Positions 21,538 through 32,334 are shown, counted from the first letter of the stretch. The stretch: DNA of 64,000 bases from Ligustrum vulgare (GCA_963555705.1 OY743181.1:25982513-26046512); one strand, 5' to 3'. A program made the numbers and translations. The notes: generated by a model from the letters alone, not told the origin.

Positions 21538-24297
21538 ATGGAAAGAGTTGGGGGAACGGGTTCACAGGAAATGTTACCAATGGCGATTCCCGTCAGAGGT
21601 TTCTACCCCATCTCTTTATCGGTTTTTAGTTCCCGCTTCTTTAGGGAGCAGATTAAGAGGAGAAATAGGAAAACCAATGGCATAATTTATTTGAGTGATT
21701 CTGACAGCGAAGAAGAAAAACATCAGAACTACATGGCTCATCTGTCATTTGAGGAGGAATCCGCGCTAAGAGAACTCCGAAGCAAACGTCACAGAGACCT
21801 AGGGAGAGAGGGAGCAACGGGTTCTTCTTCTGGCCCACTGGATCTTGATTTGGGCACCAGGGCCCCTTTCTGGGCGCACAGAGAGGAGTTGGGGCTCTCA
21901 GGGGAGGAGATAGCCCGGGTCGAAGGTTGGGTGGACCTGGTGAACAAAATATCAGGATATCACATAGACCCCGACCCAAACCCAGATTTGTGGGAGAGCA
22001 GCGAGGTCGCTACTGAAATCCGAGGAGTTGACTTGGCCGGGGCCTCGACGAAGTTCAGGATGTTAGAAGGGGTCCGTTTAGTGCATCCTACGCCCTCTTT
22101 CCGACCATGCAGCCCTCCCTCAGGCCAAGCGGCCATGTGTTACGATGCCCTGTCCTGCGGTATGAGGTTACCTCTGCATTCTTTCTTCAGGGCCCTGCTT
22201 AGGAGCTACAACTTGTGCCCCTACCAGTTAGCACCTAATTTCTGGACACAGGCCGTGGGCACTTGGTTAGCGTGGCAAGAGGTCAACCCCGACCATCCCA
22301 TCTCACTATACATTATTCATACTTTGTACACTCTGAAGAAGTCAGTGAGAAGGGAGAGGGACGTGAGGGCCGATGTGAACTCGATGCTCATATCCTCCTG
22401 TTATTACTGGCCAACCTACCTCTATAAAGAACTGGAGGAATCAATGGTTCTGGGTGGCTGGGGAGTGGCAGAGTTCTCCTGTGGACCCTTGTCCGGAAAT
22501 TTCTGTTTCCCGAACTCTTTCCCTTCCTAGTGAGTCTTACGTTTGCTTTAGTGTCCTTAAGTGTCATGTGTCACTTGTTTTTATTTTCCATTCACCTTCC
22601 TTTGTTGGTTTTTAACATGTTTCAGATTTGTGACAAGGGATACTTTTACCCGCCTACTCCCTGACCCGGATTTAGCGGCCGTTAGGCGTCTGTTCGCTTA
22701 CAAGGGCACATTTAACGGGGTTATTCAACAAAACAAACTATTCTTCAAACACGGTCTTATGCGAGCCATGGGTGAGTTTGCTTTGTTACTGCTTTTATAT
22801 CTCATGCTTTTTCTGTTCGTAACCTCATTTCCCTCTTTTTCTTGCTAGGTTCTAAGGATTTTCCAAAGATTTCTCTGAAGGGTCTCATGGCTACGAAGAT
22901 TCCCCCTACACTTCGCCATGGCAGTGAAGTTGAAAGGAAACAGAAGGCGGTATTGGCCAACCTGCAAGTTGGGGTGGCAAAGGAGTTCTCCGAGGCGTCT
23001 ACGGCCCAACTTCAGGGCCCTCTTCCAGCCCTAATTCCACCTCCTACTCTGCTGCCTGTGGGCCCTCAGAAGCCTAACACAGAAAAGGAGGCCGACCCTA
23101 AGGGAGTCCTTCCAAAGGGGAAAGGGAAAAGGTCTGACAGGGGCGGATCCAAGAGAGACAGGGAGGCTAAGGATGCCTCAATGCCGCCTCCTTTGTCCGA
23201 GGACATATTTGAACATGCTCCTGAGGAGGAGCCTGCCCCCCTGAAGAGACTCAAAAGAGGTAAGGGCAAGGAATCCATCTCTGCACCTCCGCCTCCCATG
23301 GTTGAAGACCTGGAGATGAGCCTTCTGTGCCCATTCCAGGCTTGGACTACGAAGTGACACCGGAGGGGGCAAAGGAGCTCAAGCACATCAAAACTAGCAT
23401 TCTCCCCAAGGATGTCACTTTCAGCCCTTCGCTATTTGACTCTCCCAGTTCTCCTCCAGCCCGGGCGGCCTTTATAATCGAGCAATTTTGGACGGAGGGC
23501 TGGTCCGCCTTCTCCTCTAGTGCCGTCCGTCCCGGAAGTTGCTCGCCGCCAAGGCCATGAATGCCAGGGCGCTGGCCCTTATTAACGAGGTGGAATCGTC
23601 CGTAGATGAGGCGCATTGGGACAAGAAAAATGCTGAAACTGCTCTCCGGCATGCGGACAACATGCTAAAGGAGATAAATGATTTGAAGACCCAGCTGGCC
23701 ATAGCCCGGAAGTCTTCCTCCGAGGATAGGAACAATGCCAAGCGGCTTCAGGAGGATAATGATAAGTTGAAACACGACCTCCTGGCCTCTGAGTCTGACG
23801 TGGCAACATTGTGCAAGAAACTGGATGATTCTAACTGTGCACAATCCATCGCCTCTGAGGCTCTGACTGCCGCTAACGCAACCAAGTCCAGGCTGGAAGC
23901 TGAGGCGGCAGCAGCGAATGAAGAATTGGGGAGGGAGCGGGAGGCCAAGGCAAAGGCGGAGGAGGACCTCGCCTCTTTGGAAAAAGATATGCAAGCCAGG
24001 ATTACTGAGGTTCTGGAGCAGACCGTCATGACACGGGTGGAGAATGCTTTAAGTACCCGAGTGTCTGAGGCTGTCCAGAACTTCAAGGACACTTTTGAAG
24101 AGACCCCAGAGTACGAGGCGATGCAGAGGGTCTTTGGGAACTTAGGGGCAAGGATGGCTTTGGGGGACGTGAAGGAAGCTTATCCGGCTTTGGACCTGTC
24201 CTCCATTGAAACCTTGTACCCTGAGCCTCAAGATGCTCCTGCGGATCCCCTGGATGCATCTGACAAGGGCTTTTTGGAAGATGTCCCTCCCCAATAA
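21538..24297 (+). CDS. Antisense extra gene of the Tat element, intron-containing
   Basis: Reads opposite to gag-pol. Exon 1 starts at ATG 21538 (good context, AAAAAATGG) and runs to about 22529. Exons 2 (22626-22771), 3 (22849-23259), 4 (23340 to about 23413) and 5 (23521-24297) follow. Introns 22772-22848 and 23260-23339 have GT/AG ends and restore the frame exactly. The first (22530-22625) has consensus ends but would leave a stop across the junction, so its donor is uncertain or the copy is mutated. The fourth has a good acceptor but a weak donor, and could instead be a frameshift. Exon 1 holds an acidic Ser/Asp stretch (DSDSEEEK) and a region around LPLHSFFRALLRSYNL...QLAPNFW resembling the 'putative gypsy type transposon' domain (PF04195). 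Exon 3 is Pro/Lys-rich and basic; exon 5 is a long coiled coil. Function is unknown. Confidence 0.75.
22772..22848 (+). other. Intron of the antisense gene (phase-preserving)
   Basis: Donor GGTGAGT and acceptor TTGCTAG, 77 nt, with a pyrimidine-rich 3' half. The split Gly codon is restored and both flanking exons stay open. This is the cleanest intron in the gene. Confidence 0.75.
23260..23339 (+). other. Intron of the antisense gene resolving a frame change
   Basis: Donor AGAG-GTAAGG and acceptor CATTCCAG, 80 nt. Joining the exons rebuilds a Gly codon and moves the frame exactly as needed to continue into the next open stretch. The intron itself is almost entirely open in the upstream frame, so unspliced translation would also run on to about 23357. 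Confidence 0.7.
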
Positions 24298-25584
24298 CCC
24301 CCTTTTGTATTTATCTTGTCGTTGGGTCTTTTGTTTTCTTTTTCTCTCTTCTTTTTTCTCTTTTTTCTTTGTAAGTGCTCCGGCACTGGATATTTGTAAA
24401 TGTAACATTCGTTCAATTTGTAATGACTTATTCATATTTTTCCCGTAAACGTAACATTTCGAACTGTTTACGCATAAATGCTTCCAAGCGCGGATGCCTT
24501 TGTAATTGTAAATGTCTTGTATGATGTAAAATGCACTTGATTTGTAGGATAAGACGTGCGCTCTAAATGTTTTGATTTGTAAAATGCACTTGATTTGAAG
24601 CACCTCGGACAGACACAACCTAGTTCGGTCGGAGGGGCTCCTGTGCTTTTCCTCCTCGGCCATTAGTCCAAGGCGATATCTAAAACTTTGGTCATGGGTG
24701 GAAGTCCAATGGACCCTCATTTTCCATATTTTGGGCGTGCTAGTCCCTCAAATCCGACACAGTCAATGTACCTATGTTTGCTAATTAGATCTGATCTTGC
24801 TCGACCTTCGAGCGATTTTACCTTAAAACTCTGTAATACCTACATTTACAACTTTGTATGAACTTCTCTTAATGTCACAGTGTAAATTCACCGGAGTCCT
24901 TCGTTCTTAAAAAAGTTCATACCTGGCGGAGGCGTGTGGTTTTTGCGACCAAAGTAACATAAGAATTTTTTACGTTTGTCTTTTACGCTTATTCACACAG
25001 CACTTAGTATACACATGTCTTGCAAACGCTTTGTCCGAATGTATGTATAAAAGTATCAACAATTTTGCGGAAACGTTTAACACTTCGCACAAGAGAGCGC
25101 TCCGTATGTATGAACTCACTTACCGCACCAAGGATTTTGGTTTATACGACAATATTTGGTTAAATTTGAATGATTCCAAACGTATTACACAGTGAATGAC
25201 GGATTTGAGTACACAGTCCCTCAGATCTGAGTGGTCCGAAGCATTTATGTATACCAGTGAGATTTGATTGTGACACACATTTGAACGCGTCTAAGTTGTT
25301 CTTTATAAGATCTGTATACACAATTTTTGTATGAACTCCCTTTGATCGTACTAAAACTCCCAATCCTTACGTGGTGATCGTAGTTTTTCCTTATAAGAGT
25401 CCCTTGTTCTTAATAAACTTCATGCATGGCGTATATGTATCGTGTTATAACCAGAATAATCTCAGAATTTTTGGTTCATCCATTATGTTCATCTAATTAA
25501 TAACTGGTGTAATTCTCAACGTAACTCACTTGTGATTTCATAAAATCATATGATAGTGCCGCAATCATTGAAGAGGAATATGAT
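24298..25584. other. Spacer between pol and the antisense gene
   Basis: About 1.3 kb with no gene. Just past the antisense stop there is a T-rich stretch (24300-24380) and repeated TTTGTAA motifs, which could serve as its polyadenylation region. At 24740-24756 lies a second copy of the PPT sequence. The stretch before it (24640-24735, with GGTCATGGGTGGAAGTCC and TTTGGGCGTG) loosely resembles the end of the LTR. The remainder is anonymous. Confidence 0.5.
24740..24756 (-). other. Second, internal polypurine-tract copy
   Basis: On the minus strand CGGATTTGAGGGACTAG, one base different from the PPT beside the 3' LTR (20687-20703). The two copies bracket the antisense gene. Confidence 0.6.
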
Positions 25585-27174
25585 TTATTGAAAATAATGG
25601 CGAAGGTGGTGCGTGTTCCAAGGATTGCATAGAGGTACTCCCGACAGGTCCTCAATCATGTATGTTCCAGGTACCACCTCGGCAAGGACCTTGTAAGAGC
25701 CTTCCCAGTTAGGACCTAGAGTCCCTACTCCTGGCTCCTGTGTTGAAGGAAGAACCTTTTTAAGGACCAAGTCCCCAATATTAAAGCGTCGATTCTTCAC
25801 TCTTTTGTTGTAGTAGCGAGCCATCTTTTTCTGGTACTTGGCCATTACCACTTGGGAATCACTCCGCTTTTCCATGAGGAAATCTAAACCGGCCCTTTGC
25901 GCTTCCTCGTTCCTAACTTCGTCATAATGGATTTGACGAAGCGATGGGATTCCGATTTCAGCGGGGCATACTGCCTCGACTCCGTATGCCAGTGAGAAAG
26001 GTGTTTCACCACTAGCGGTGTGCGATGTGGTTCGAAGCGCCCATAACACTTGTGGGAGTTCATCTCCCCATGCACCCTTTCTGAATTCCAACTTCCTTTT
26101 CAGGGTGTTTTTAATGGTCTTGTTCACAGCTTCGACTTGTCCGTTGGCCTGCGGGTGATGTGGGGATGAGAAAAGTTTCTTAATTCCCAAATCGTCGCAT
26201 AACTCATCGACGCTTCAATTTTTGAACTGTTTCGCATTTTCGCTAACCAGCGAATGTGGTATTCCGAACCGGCATATGATATTTTTCCAAATGAACTTGG
26301 TGGTGTTGGCCTCCGTGATCTTCATCAAAGGTTCCGCTTCGACCCACTTGGTGAAGTAGTCAATTGCTACTATCGCAAAGCAATTGTTACAAGCACCTCT
26401 AGGCATAGGACCAATAATGTCAACCCCCCATTTTGCGAAAGGCCAAGGGCTAGTCACCACATTTAGCTCGTGATGCGGCTGATGTGGTATGGTCGCATGT
26501 CTTTGGCATTTATCGCATTTACGCACGAAGTCATGGGAATCCTTTCGCATAGTAGGCCAAAAATATCCCTGTTTGAGGGCTTTCCGAGCTAGCGATAAAG
26601 CCCCGGCATGGTTGCCACAGATGCCCTCATGGATTTCTCTCATCACATACTGCCCTTCCTCTGGCCCCACACATCTCAGCAAAGGAGAGGTGTAACTCCG
26701 CTTATAAAGTTGGTCATCCAAGAGCAGTGGAAAGCTGTCTTTGGGACATGCCTGGTTCAAGTTGGAGAAGTCAATGCACACCCTCAGTTTCCCATTGTGT
26801 TTTGGTACTAAAACAGGATTTGATACCCACTTCGGATATCGGGACTCTCTGATGAAGCCATTTTTCAATACCTTTGCGATCTCGTCTTTTAAGGCCTCAT
26901 ACTTGTCCGAACTCATGGGCCTTCTCTTTTGCCTATGATCAGGGCTCCGGGGATCCAGCTGGAGCCTGTGGCAGGCCTCTTTAGGATCGATTCCAATCAT
27001 GTCACCATGCTTCCACGCGAATACATCGAGGTTTTTAAGTAAGAAGTTCTTCAATTGACTCTTGTATTCAGTCGGCGAATCCAGTCCGATCTGTAATTCT
27101 TTGATTGGATCAAGTGGGTCTACGTCGAAGCATTCCAAACTTTCGGCTGGGGTGGGACAATTGTCACCCGCCAT
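25585..27174 (-). pseudogene. Tat pol remnant: RT start joined to integrase
   Basis: Starts at ATG 27174, overlapping the end of gag-protease in another frame (the ATGGCGGGTGA overlap), which may be an indel in what was one frame. Residues 1-150 are the connection region and the first RT blocks (WVSNPVLVPKHNGKLRVCID...). At about 26725 the frame jumps to the integrase zinc-binding domain (HEGICGNH ... CDKC), so the RT catalytic core with its YxDD box and all of RNase H are deleted in frame. The integrase core has its first Asp (WGVDIIGP), but the second reads SEN instead of SDN, and a TGA follows the QFKN stretch at about 26212. The same frame resumes to 25585 with the Glu motif (HPQANGQVEAVNK) and the C-terminal chromatin-facing region. 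Not functional. Confidence 0.9.
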
Positions 27175-29893
27175 TCTGGGGTCTAGATGCCAAATCCTCC
27201 TCCAGTCTCATCGTAGCATCCTTATCACCAGAAGGTCCTTCACCCAATCTTTCAGGGTCTGGAGCAGCCTCGGCCATGACTACGTCGCTGATCATGTTCA
27301 AGCTTCGATCTTGAGATTTTCGAATTGCATTTGTGTAGCAGGCCCGTGACTCGGTTTGGCTTCCCCTAACAGTTGCAACGCCGTGCTCCGTGGGGAACTT
27401 CATGCAAATGTATTTCGTATGCGTCACGGCTCCCAAGTCGACGAGACCTGGCCTCCCAATTGAACCATGGTAGGAGGAGATTTTATCCACCACCAAAAAC
27501 TCCATGGGGATTCTGGAAAGAGTCGGTGCTTGCCCTACTTCGGTCATAAGGGTTATAGACCCCCTGGGGGTTATGCTGTCCCTGGTGAACCCATATATTG
27601 GGTCCGGGACTGGGATGAGTAGAGTGCTGATCCCCATCTTATCAAAAGTTACCCCGTAAATCACATTTACCGAGGCATCATCATCCACCATCATTCGTGA
27701 TAGCCCATTCCGAGCCACCACCACCCTGATAACCAATGCGTCGTTGTGTGGGAAGTGCACTCCAACAGCATCGTCTTGTGTGAATGTGATAGATTCCGTC
27801 CGAGGCATCCAAACAGGATGTGAATGGATATGATAATTTATGTTGGAGGGCTGCTTGGCCTCTCTTATATACCTCTTTTGGGAGTTGTTTGTGTTCCCAC
27901 CTGGGTGGGGGCCTCCCAATATTGTGTCGATTTCACGAATGGGGAGGTCGGCCACAGGCACAGGTGGTTCCCGTGTATCTTTAGCATGCGTCGAGGCGGT
28001 ATCCTGGCCCTTATTCTTGTCTCTTTGATGATTGTCAATTCTTTCCTTAGTTGAGTTCTTCCACGGAGCTCTCCTATCAGCTCGGTTGAACTTCTGACCA
28101 CCAGTTTTTTGAGTTCTCCCTGTGTCGGGGGGAAAGTCACCTCTACTTCTCCCCTGCGCCTTTTGGTCAGCTAACATGTGGATTTCCCTGTAATCCTCCG
28201 TTGTGTGACCGTAATATCTATGATAGGCGCAGTAAGCCCCAATCATGGGCTGTTTTCCACTTCGGCCGCTTTCCACTCTCCCTTGAGTCGTGGGAGGATT
28301 TTGAGAAGGGGTGTTAGAGTGCAAGTGAGGGATAGCTTCCGTGATTTCTGCGGAAAAGCTAGATCCTGTCCCTGGAAATGGACGAGGCGCGCCACCTGGG
28401 TTACCGTCGACCCTATCCTTGTTTCCTCCTTTCTTGAGGTCCGCTTCATTGGAATATCCAAGGTTATATCTCCCTTGGGGATGATTATCTCTGGCCCTAG
28501 CCATTTCCTCCGATACAATCTCTTCCTTCATCAGGTCTACCAGGGTATTGTAATCCCTTGGTTTCCTGCTCCGGACATCCCTCCAGAACATGCTAGTCAT
28601 AACTAGCCCTCCTTTTAAAGCGGAAAACATCTCCGCTTCTGTGATATTTTCGCAGATTTGCATCTCTTCAGTAAACCTAGCTAGGTAACTTTTCAGAGAC
28701 TCGTCTCTTCCTTGCCTCAGATCCTGAAGGCGTTGGAGCGGGAGCTGGCCAGGCCTGGAGGAAACAAAGTCATTTTTAAAAGCCGTCTTCATATCTCTCC
28801 AACTGTGAATGCTGCCAGGAGGGATTTTTTTATACCATCGTATGGCACTTCCCTCAAGGGTTAAAGCAAAGGCTTTACATTTCAATGCCGGGGTGGCTCC
28901 GGCTATTTCCATGCTGGCGCGGTAATTTAACAGGTGATCATCAGGATCACCTCGGCCAGAGTATTTTGCTATTTCTGCCATCTCAAAGTCATGAGGTACG
29001 GGGCATATACGGAGGCCCTCTGTGAAGGGACTTACTTCCTCTTCGTCATCCAACTCGTAAGAGGGTAGTTCACTGTTTTCATCGTGACCGGAATACATTG
29101 GACCATGGTATTGGTTGTAGGGCGGCGGAGCATACTCTTGCCTTTGTGGTGGCAAAACATGGCCGTGGTTTAGCCTTCCGTGGGTTGGTAACTCGTTGCG
29201 AGACCTTGTCCGAACTGCTTCGGCTCTTCTTTCCTGCCTATTCCTAGGCTCATGTGCTGATGCCAACCTTTCTGCTCCCGTACCATGTTGGTCCTTATAC
29301 ATTTGACCATGCGACAAGGCTTCTTCGGCGCGTCGCTCCCGCCTATTTCTAGGCTCTGCGGCATTGTGCCAACCTGGGTCCGTTTGCCCCCGTCGTTGGC
29401 CCCTGAATAACCCTCTTATTCGGCTGAAGACACTACCGGATTTTGCGGGAGAAGCCTCCTTGTGTCTAGGTGGGAGTGGGTTTTTTTCTTCATGTGCTTC
29501 ATGCTCCGGGTCTCGCTCGTAGGAGGGCTCGGATTCTACCTCGGCATATGCCTGTGGATCTTGATAATAATACGAGGCAGTGGCCGTCTCGGATGGTGAA
29601 TAATGTGGCTGTGGGTATTGCTGAGGCATCACGGGTTCGTTCATAACATACCCTCTGGCCATAAAGGCATTCATTGCAGCAGTCTGTTCTATCTGCTGCT
29701 TCTGCATTTCCAGCATTTGAGCCGCCATGCGTGTCATGTCATGCATCATGCGGCGATTTCGGTGCCGGCGAGGTGGATTAGGTTGTGCTACTTCCTCATT
29801 GGCGTTTTCATGGAGTCCTTGAGGAACCTCGCCCTCGCTGTGTTGGCCACTTCTTCCCCTACGGGGGTTAACATCACCATCACTTTCGTTCAT
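27164..29893 (-). CDS. Tat gag-protease polyprotein
   Basis: A 909-codon open frame, the longest in the window. The N-terminal ~300 residues are Arg/Glu/Pro-rich and hydrophilic. Residues about 300-450 form the retrotransposon gag capsid-like domain (SAIRWYKKIPPGSI ... LKSYLARF). A zinc-knuckle-like CAYHRYYGHTTEDY near residue 553 has lost its last cysteine. The protease follows at about 725-880, with GRPGLVDLGA and a KFPTEHG tail as in this lineage. The active-site loop reads VDDDAS where the family has V-D-G/T-G-S/A-S, so catalysis is doubtful. In an active element gag builds the virus-like particle and the protease matures it. The start is the first ATG after the leader; no stop interrupts it. 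Confidence 0.9.
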   Translation of the reverse strand: MNESDGDVNPRRGRSGQHSEGEVPQGLHENANEEVAQPNPPRRHRNRRMMHDMTRMAAQMLEMQKQQIEQTAAMNAFMARGYVMNEPVMPQQYPQPHYSPSETATASYYYQDPQAYAEVESEPSYERDPEHEAHEEKNPLPPRHKEASPAKSGSVFSRIRGLFRGQRRGQTDPGWHNAAEPRNRRERRAEEALSHGQMYKDQHGTGAERLASAHEPRNRQERRAEAVRTRSRNELPTHGRLNHGHVLPPQRQEYAPPPYNQYHGPMYSGHDENSELPSYELDDEEEVSPFTEGLRICPVPHDFEMAEIAKYSGRGDPDDHLLNYRASMEIAGATPALKCKAFALTLEGSAIRWYKKIPPGSIHSWRDMKTAFKNDFVSSRPGQLPLQRLQDLRQGRDESLKSYLARFTEEMQICENITEAEMFSALKGGLVMTSMFWRDVRSRKPRDYNTLVDLMKEEIVSEEMARARDNHPQGRYNLGYSNEADLKKGGNKDRVDGNPGGAPRPFPGTGSSFSAEITEAIPHLHSNTPSQNPPTTQGRVESGRSGKQPMIGAYCAYHRYYGHTTEDYREIHMLADQKAQGRSRGDFPPDTGRTQKTGGQKFNRADRRAPWKNSTKERIDNHQRDKNKGQDTASTHAKDTREPPVPVADLPIREIDTILGGPHPGGNTNNSQKRYIREAKQPSNINYHIHSHPVWMPRTESITFTQDDAVGVHFPHNDALVIRVVVARNGLSRMMVDDDASVNVIYGVTFDKMGISTLLIPVPDPIYGFTRDSITPRGSITLMTEVGQAPTLSRIPMEFLVVDKISSYHGSIGRPGLVDLGAVTHTKYICMKFPTEHGVATVRGSQTESRACYTNAIRKSQDRSLNMISDVVMAEAAPDPERLGEGPSGDKDATMRLEEDLASRPQNGG

Positions 29894-29962
29894 GTTTAGG
29901 GAAATTCCTTAATCTTATCTTGTCTTTCACAGATGAGTGGACTTTCGTTTCGAAAATCCTCG

Positions 29963-30288
29963 CCTTTTCCAAGGTTACTAAACTTATATCTCAAAGTTAT
30001 ACGCCTTTTCCAAGGTTGTTTAAACTTATATTTCGAAGTGTTATGCCTTTTTCAAGGTGAACACACTTGTGTTTCAAAGTTTTAAACCTTTTTCAGGGTC
30101 CACGAACTTGTGTTTCAAAGCTCCTTACCTTTTTCAAGGTTCGCAAACTTATGTTTCAAAGCTCTACACCTTTTTCAAGGTTAACCAGCTTATCTTTCAA
30201 AGCTCTTGCCTTTTTCAAAGCCAACCGCTTATCTTTCAAAGCTCTTGCCTTTTTCAAGGCCAACCAGCTTATCTTTCAAAGCTCTTTG
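29963..30288. repeat. 41-bp minisatellite in the Tat leader
   Basis: About eight imperfect direct copies of a 41-bp unit, each starting CCTTTTTCAAGG and containing CTTATCTTTCAAAGCTC-type sequence. Copies start at about 29963, 30004, 30046, 30087, 30128, 30169, 30209 and 30248. It lies in the 5' untranslated leader between the PBS and the gag ATG. The plus-strand frames over it are artefacts of the periodicity. Confidence 0.9.
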
Positions 30289-30389
30289 CAGTTATCCGTT
30301 CTTTCGTGAGAGGTTCTTCGTCCTTTTTCAGGACTACCTTTCTATGTGTGGTTTTTTACCACGTGTTTTCGTGGTTAGCAGTATGGTTT

Positions 30390-30408
30390 CCCACAGACGG
30401 CGCCAAAA
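30390..30408 (-). other. Primer binding site of the Tat element
   Basis: On the minus strand, directly after the 5' LTR end in ...TCAACA, the sequence reads TTTTGGCGCCGTCTGTGGG. TGGCGCC followed by GTCTGTGGG is the PBS context shared by many plant gypsy elements of the Tat group. Confidence 0.85.
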
Positions 30409-31069
30409 TGTTGACCACAAAATCTAACTGGATCTTGGACCAACACGTCTCAGCTCCTCCCTCTTGAACACGTGGATCTCCTGCGCACTGTGACAAAGTA
30501 TCAGTTTGCAAAGGGAACTGAGGTGGCTCCCGTTTGCACTCCGATGCCAAAGTCAGTACTCATTTTTGGCGAATATATATTGGGTGCGGGAAATATAAGT
30601 GTGTAAAAGAGAGAAAAGGGAGAGAGAAATATATTGTTAAGAGTATTAAATTGCTAACCCCCTTTTTGGAGAAAATCGTGCTCCATTTATAGAGGAACTT
30701 GTTGTATCGGATCATGACACATGGCGTACTTTACACTTGTCTTCACCCTAACTCTTGGAGGTGACAACCTTACTTTTTGATTGTAATCATTGCTACGTTT
30801 TGTAGGGGATGGGCGCTTGTCACGTCTTAGTAAAGGCAACGTCTCATCACTGACTCCATCTCTCTTCTGGTCAACGCCATAAAGCGCCCCGGCTGAGCAT
30901 AAAGCACATCGGCCATGCGTTTAACCAGGTCGGCTAGAGAGGTTTCCTTGGCGTACCACCTCGGCAATTGTCCCAACGTGAGGCCTTAGCTGTGGGTCAA
31001 GGTCCATTGAGCCTCTATTGGGCCCCTGCTGGTGGATCACTGTGCCTTCCTTTGGGCACGGTTTCAACA
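30409..31069 (-). repeat. 5' LTR of the Tat element
   Basis: A 661-bp LTR, TGTTGACC ... TTTCAACA, paired with 20024-20686. The TATA-like box is on the minus strand near 30686-30695. Just outside lies the TSD CATTT (31070-31074). The LTR pair differs at about 2.5-3% of positions by my count, which points to a fairly recent insertion. Confidence 0.95.
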
Positions 31070-31074
31070 CATTT

Positions 31075-32334
31075 AATTGAATATAATTAAATGCATAATT
31101 ATATGTCAATAAAATTTAAAAATAAAGTATATATAATGAGTTTTGTATATATGTATCAGTAAAATTAAAAAAAAATAAAGTTTTACAATTTTTTACGACA
31201 TATAATTATTATTTTAATATTTTAAAAAAAATCATGGACCGATCAATTGTTTTACCATCATTGTGAGAAACTGGATATGACTTAAAGTATTTTAGCGATT
31301 GTACCGTGAACATATCAACTCGATTCCTGAATTTCGTGATTCAATTAATAAAATTTTATTTTTAAAAAAACTTTTGAATTACAAAATTAAGTTCATATAA
31401 TACATGTACAAGACTCAACCTACATATTCTCCTTAGAATCGACGCTTTTCTTTTAACATATCGTTCTTCATCACAGTCTTCCCAAAAAGCGATGTATGAT
31501 AGACTTCTTTCTTCATATTGACAATTTCTTTATTCATATTATTATATTATTATTTTAATATTTTAATAAAAATTTCTGACCGATCAATTATTTAATATAA
31601 ATTATACATAGACTAATTGTTAAAGTGTGTAATATATATTCTGCATATTGTGGTTATTTAGATTTATAATATAAAATGGATAACTGAAAAAAATTAGTAG
31701 ATAAATAAAAGTAATGTCAAAATGACGAATGAATTGATCAAAATCTGAAGTTATAAAAAATAATATAACTTAATTGAATTTACGTACAACATTTGTATAT
31801 TTATTATTTGTTTTAATTTGATAAGAAAAACAATTCGAACTGAAATTAATCATTTATGAATAAATTAAATTTAGTTAAAAAAAATTATATATCTTATTAT
31901 AGGACTTAAATTATATGACTTAATATAAATAAGATATTGAAGAAATGTAAAAAAAATATAAAATAAAACTTTTACCTTTGATCTTTGAGATGATTTTATA
32001 GACAATATTTTTAACTTGTATTAACCTCTCATTTAGATATTCGATTTGACACTCATATTACATATTTTTTTAATTTGAAATAATATAATAATTATCAAAT
32101 AATAATAATTATTACAAAATCAAAAAAGTAGTTTATACATTAAAAAAAGTAACATATTGATGTCATTTAACATAGCATGGATGCTAATGTTATTAATGAC
32201 ACATGTACCACAATATTTGCTAAAACATTTGACACACTTTTTTTGGCAAAAAGATCCCACATTTAGAAAGTTGTTTTGGCGGAAAATTATGTGCGGATTT
32301 TGGTGATAGCACTTTTGTTTTTATATTATAATAA
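31075..32334. other. Intergenic, nothing recognised
   Basis: Very AT-rich DNA with only short frames and homopolymer runs. It continues the sequence left of the Tat element (before 20024). No gene, hairpin or terminal repeat stands out. Confidence 0.5.

Larger units (their letters stand above)
20024..31069 (-). mobile_element. Tat-lineage Ty3/gypsy LTR retrotransposon, complete but defective
   Basis: Two LTRs (20024-20686 and 30409-31069) differ by roughly 18 substitutions and small indels by my count, and the whole is flanked by CATTT at 20019-20023 and 31070-31074. The PBS beside the right LTR and the PPT beside the left one show that it is transcribed right to left. Order on the minus strand: 5' LTR, PBS, leader with 41-bp repeats, gag-protease (29893-27164), pol (27174-25585), spacer, and then a gene on the opposite strand (21538-24297) before the 3' LTR. 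An antisense extra gene in this position is a recognised trait of Tat-lineage elements. RT and RNase H are largely deleted, so it is non-autonomous. Confidence 0.93.

Noticed and set aside
21653..23994. Several long minus-strand frames opposite the antisense gene
   Set aside because: They are open because of the GC-rich codon use of the plus-strand gene; they show no domain, and gag-pol ends well before them.
27824..28606. Plus-strand frames of 76-142 codons opposite gag
   Set aside because: Shadows of the gag-protease frame; no motifs.
30057..30467. 136-codon plus-strand frame with repeated FQSS-like units
   Set aside because: Its repeats are only the 41-bp leader minisatellite read in one frame; no start context or homology.
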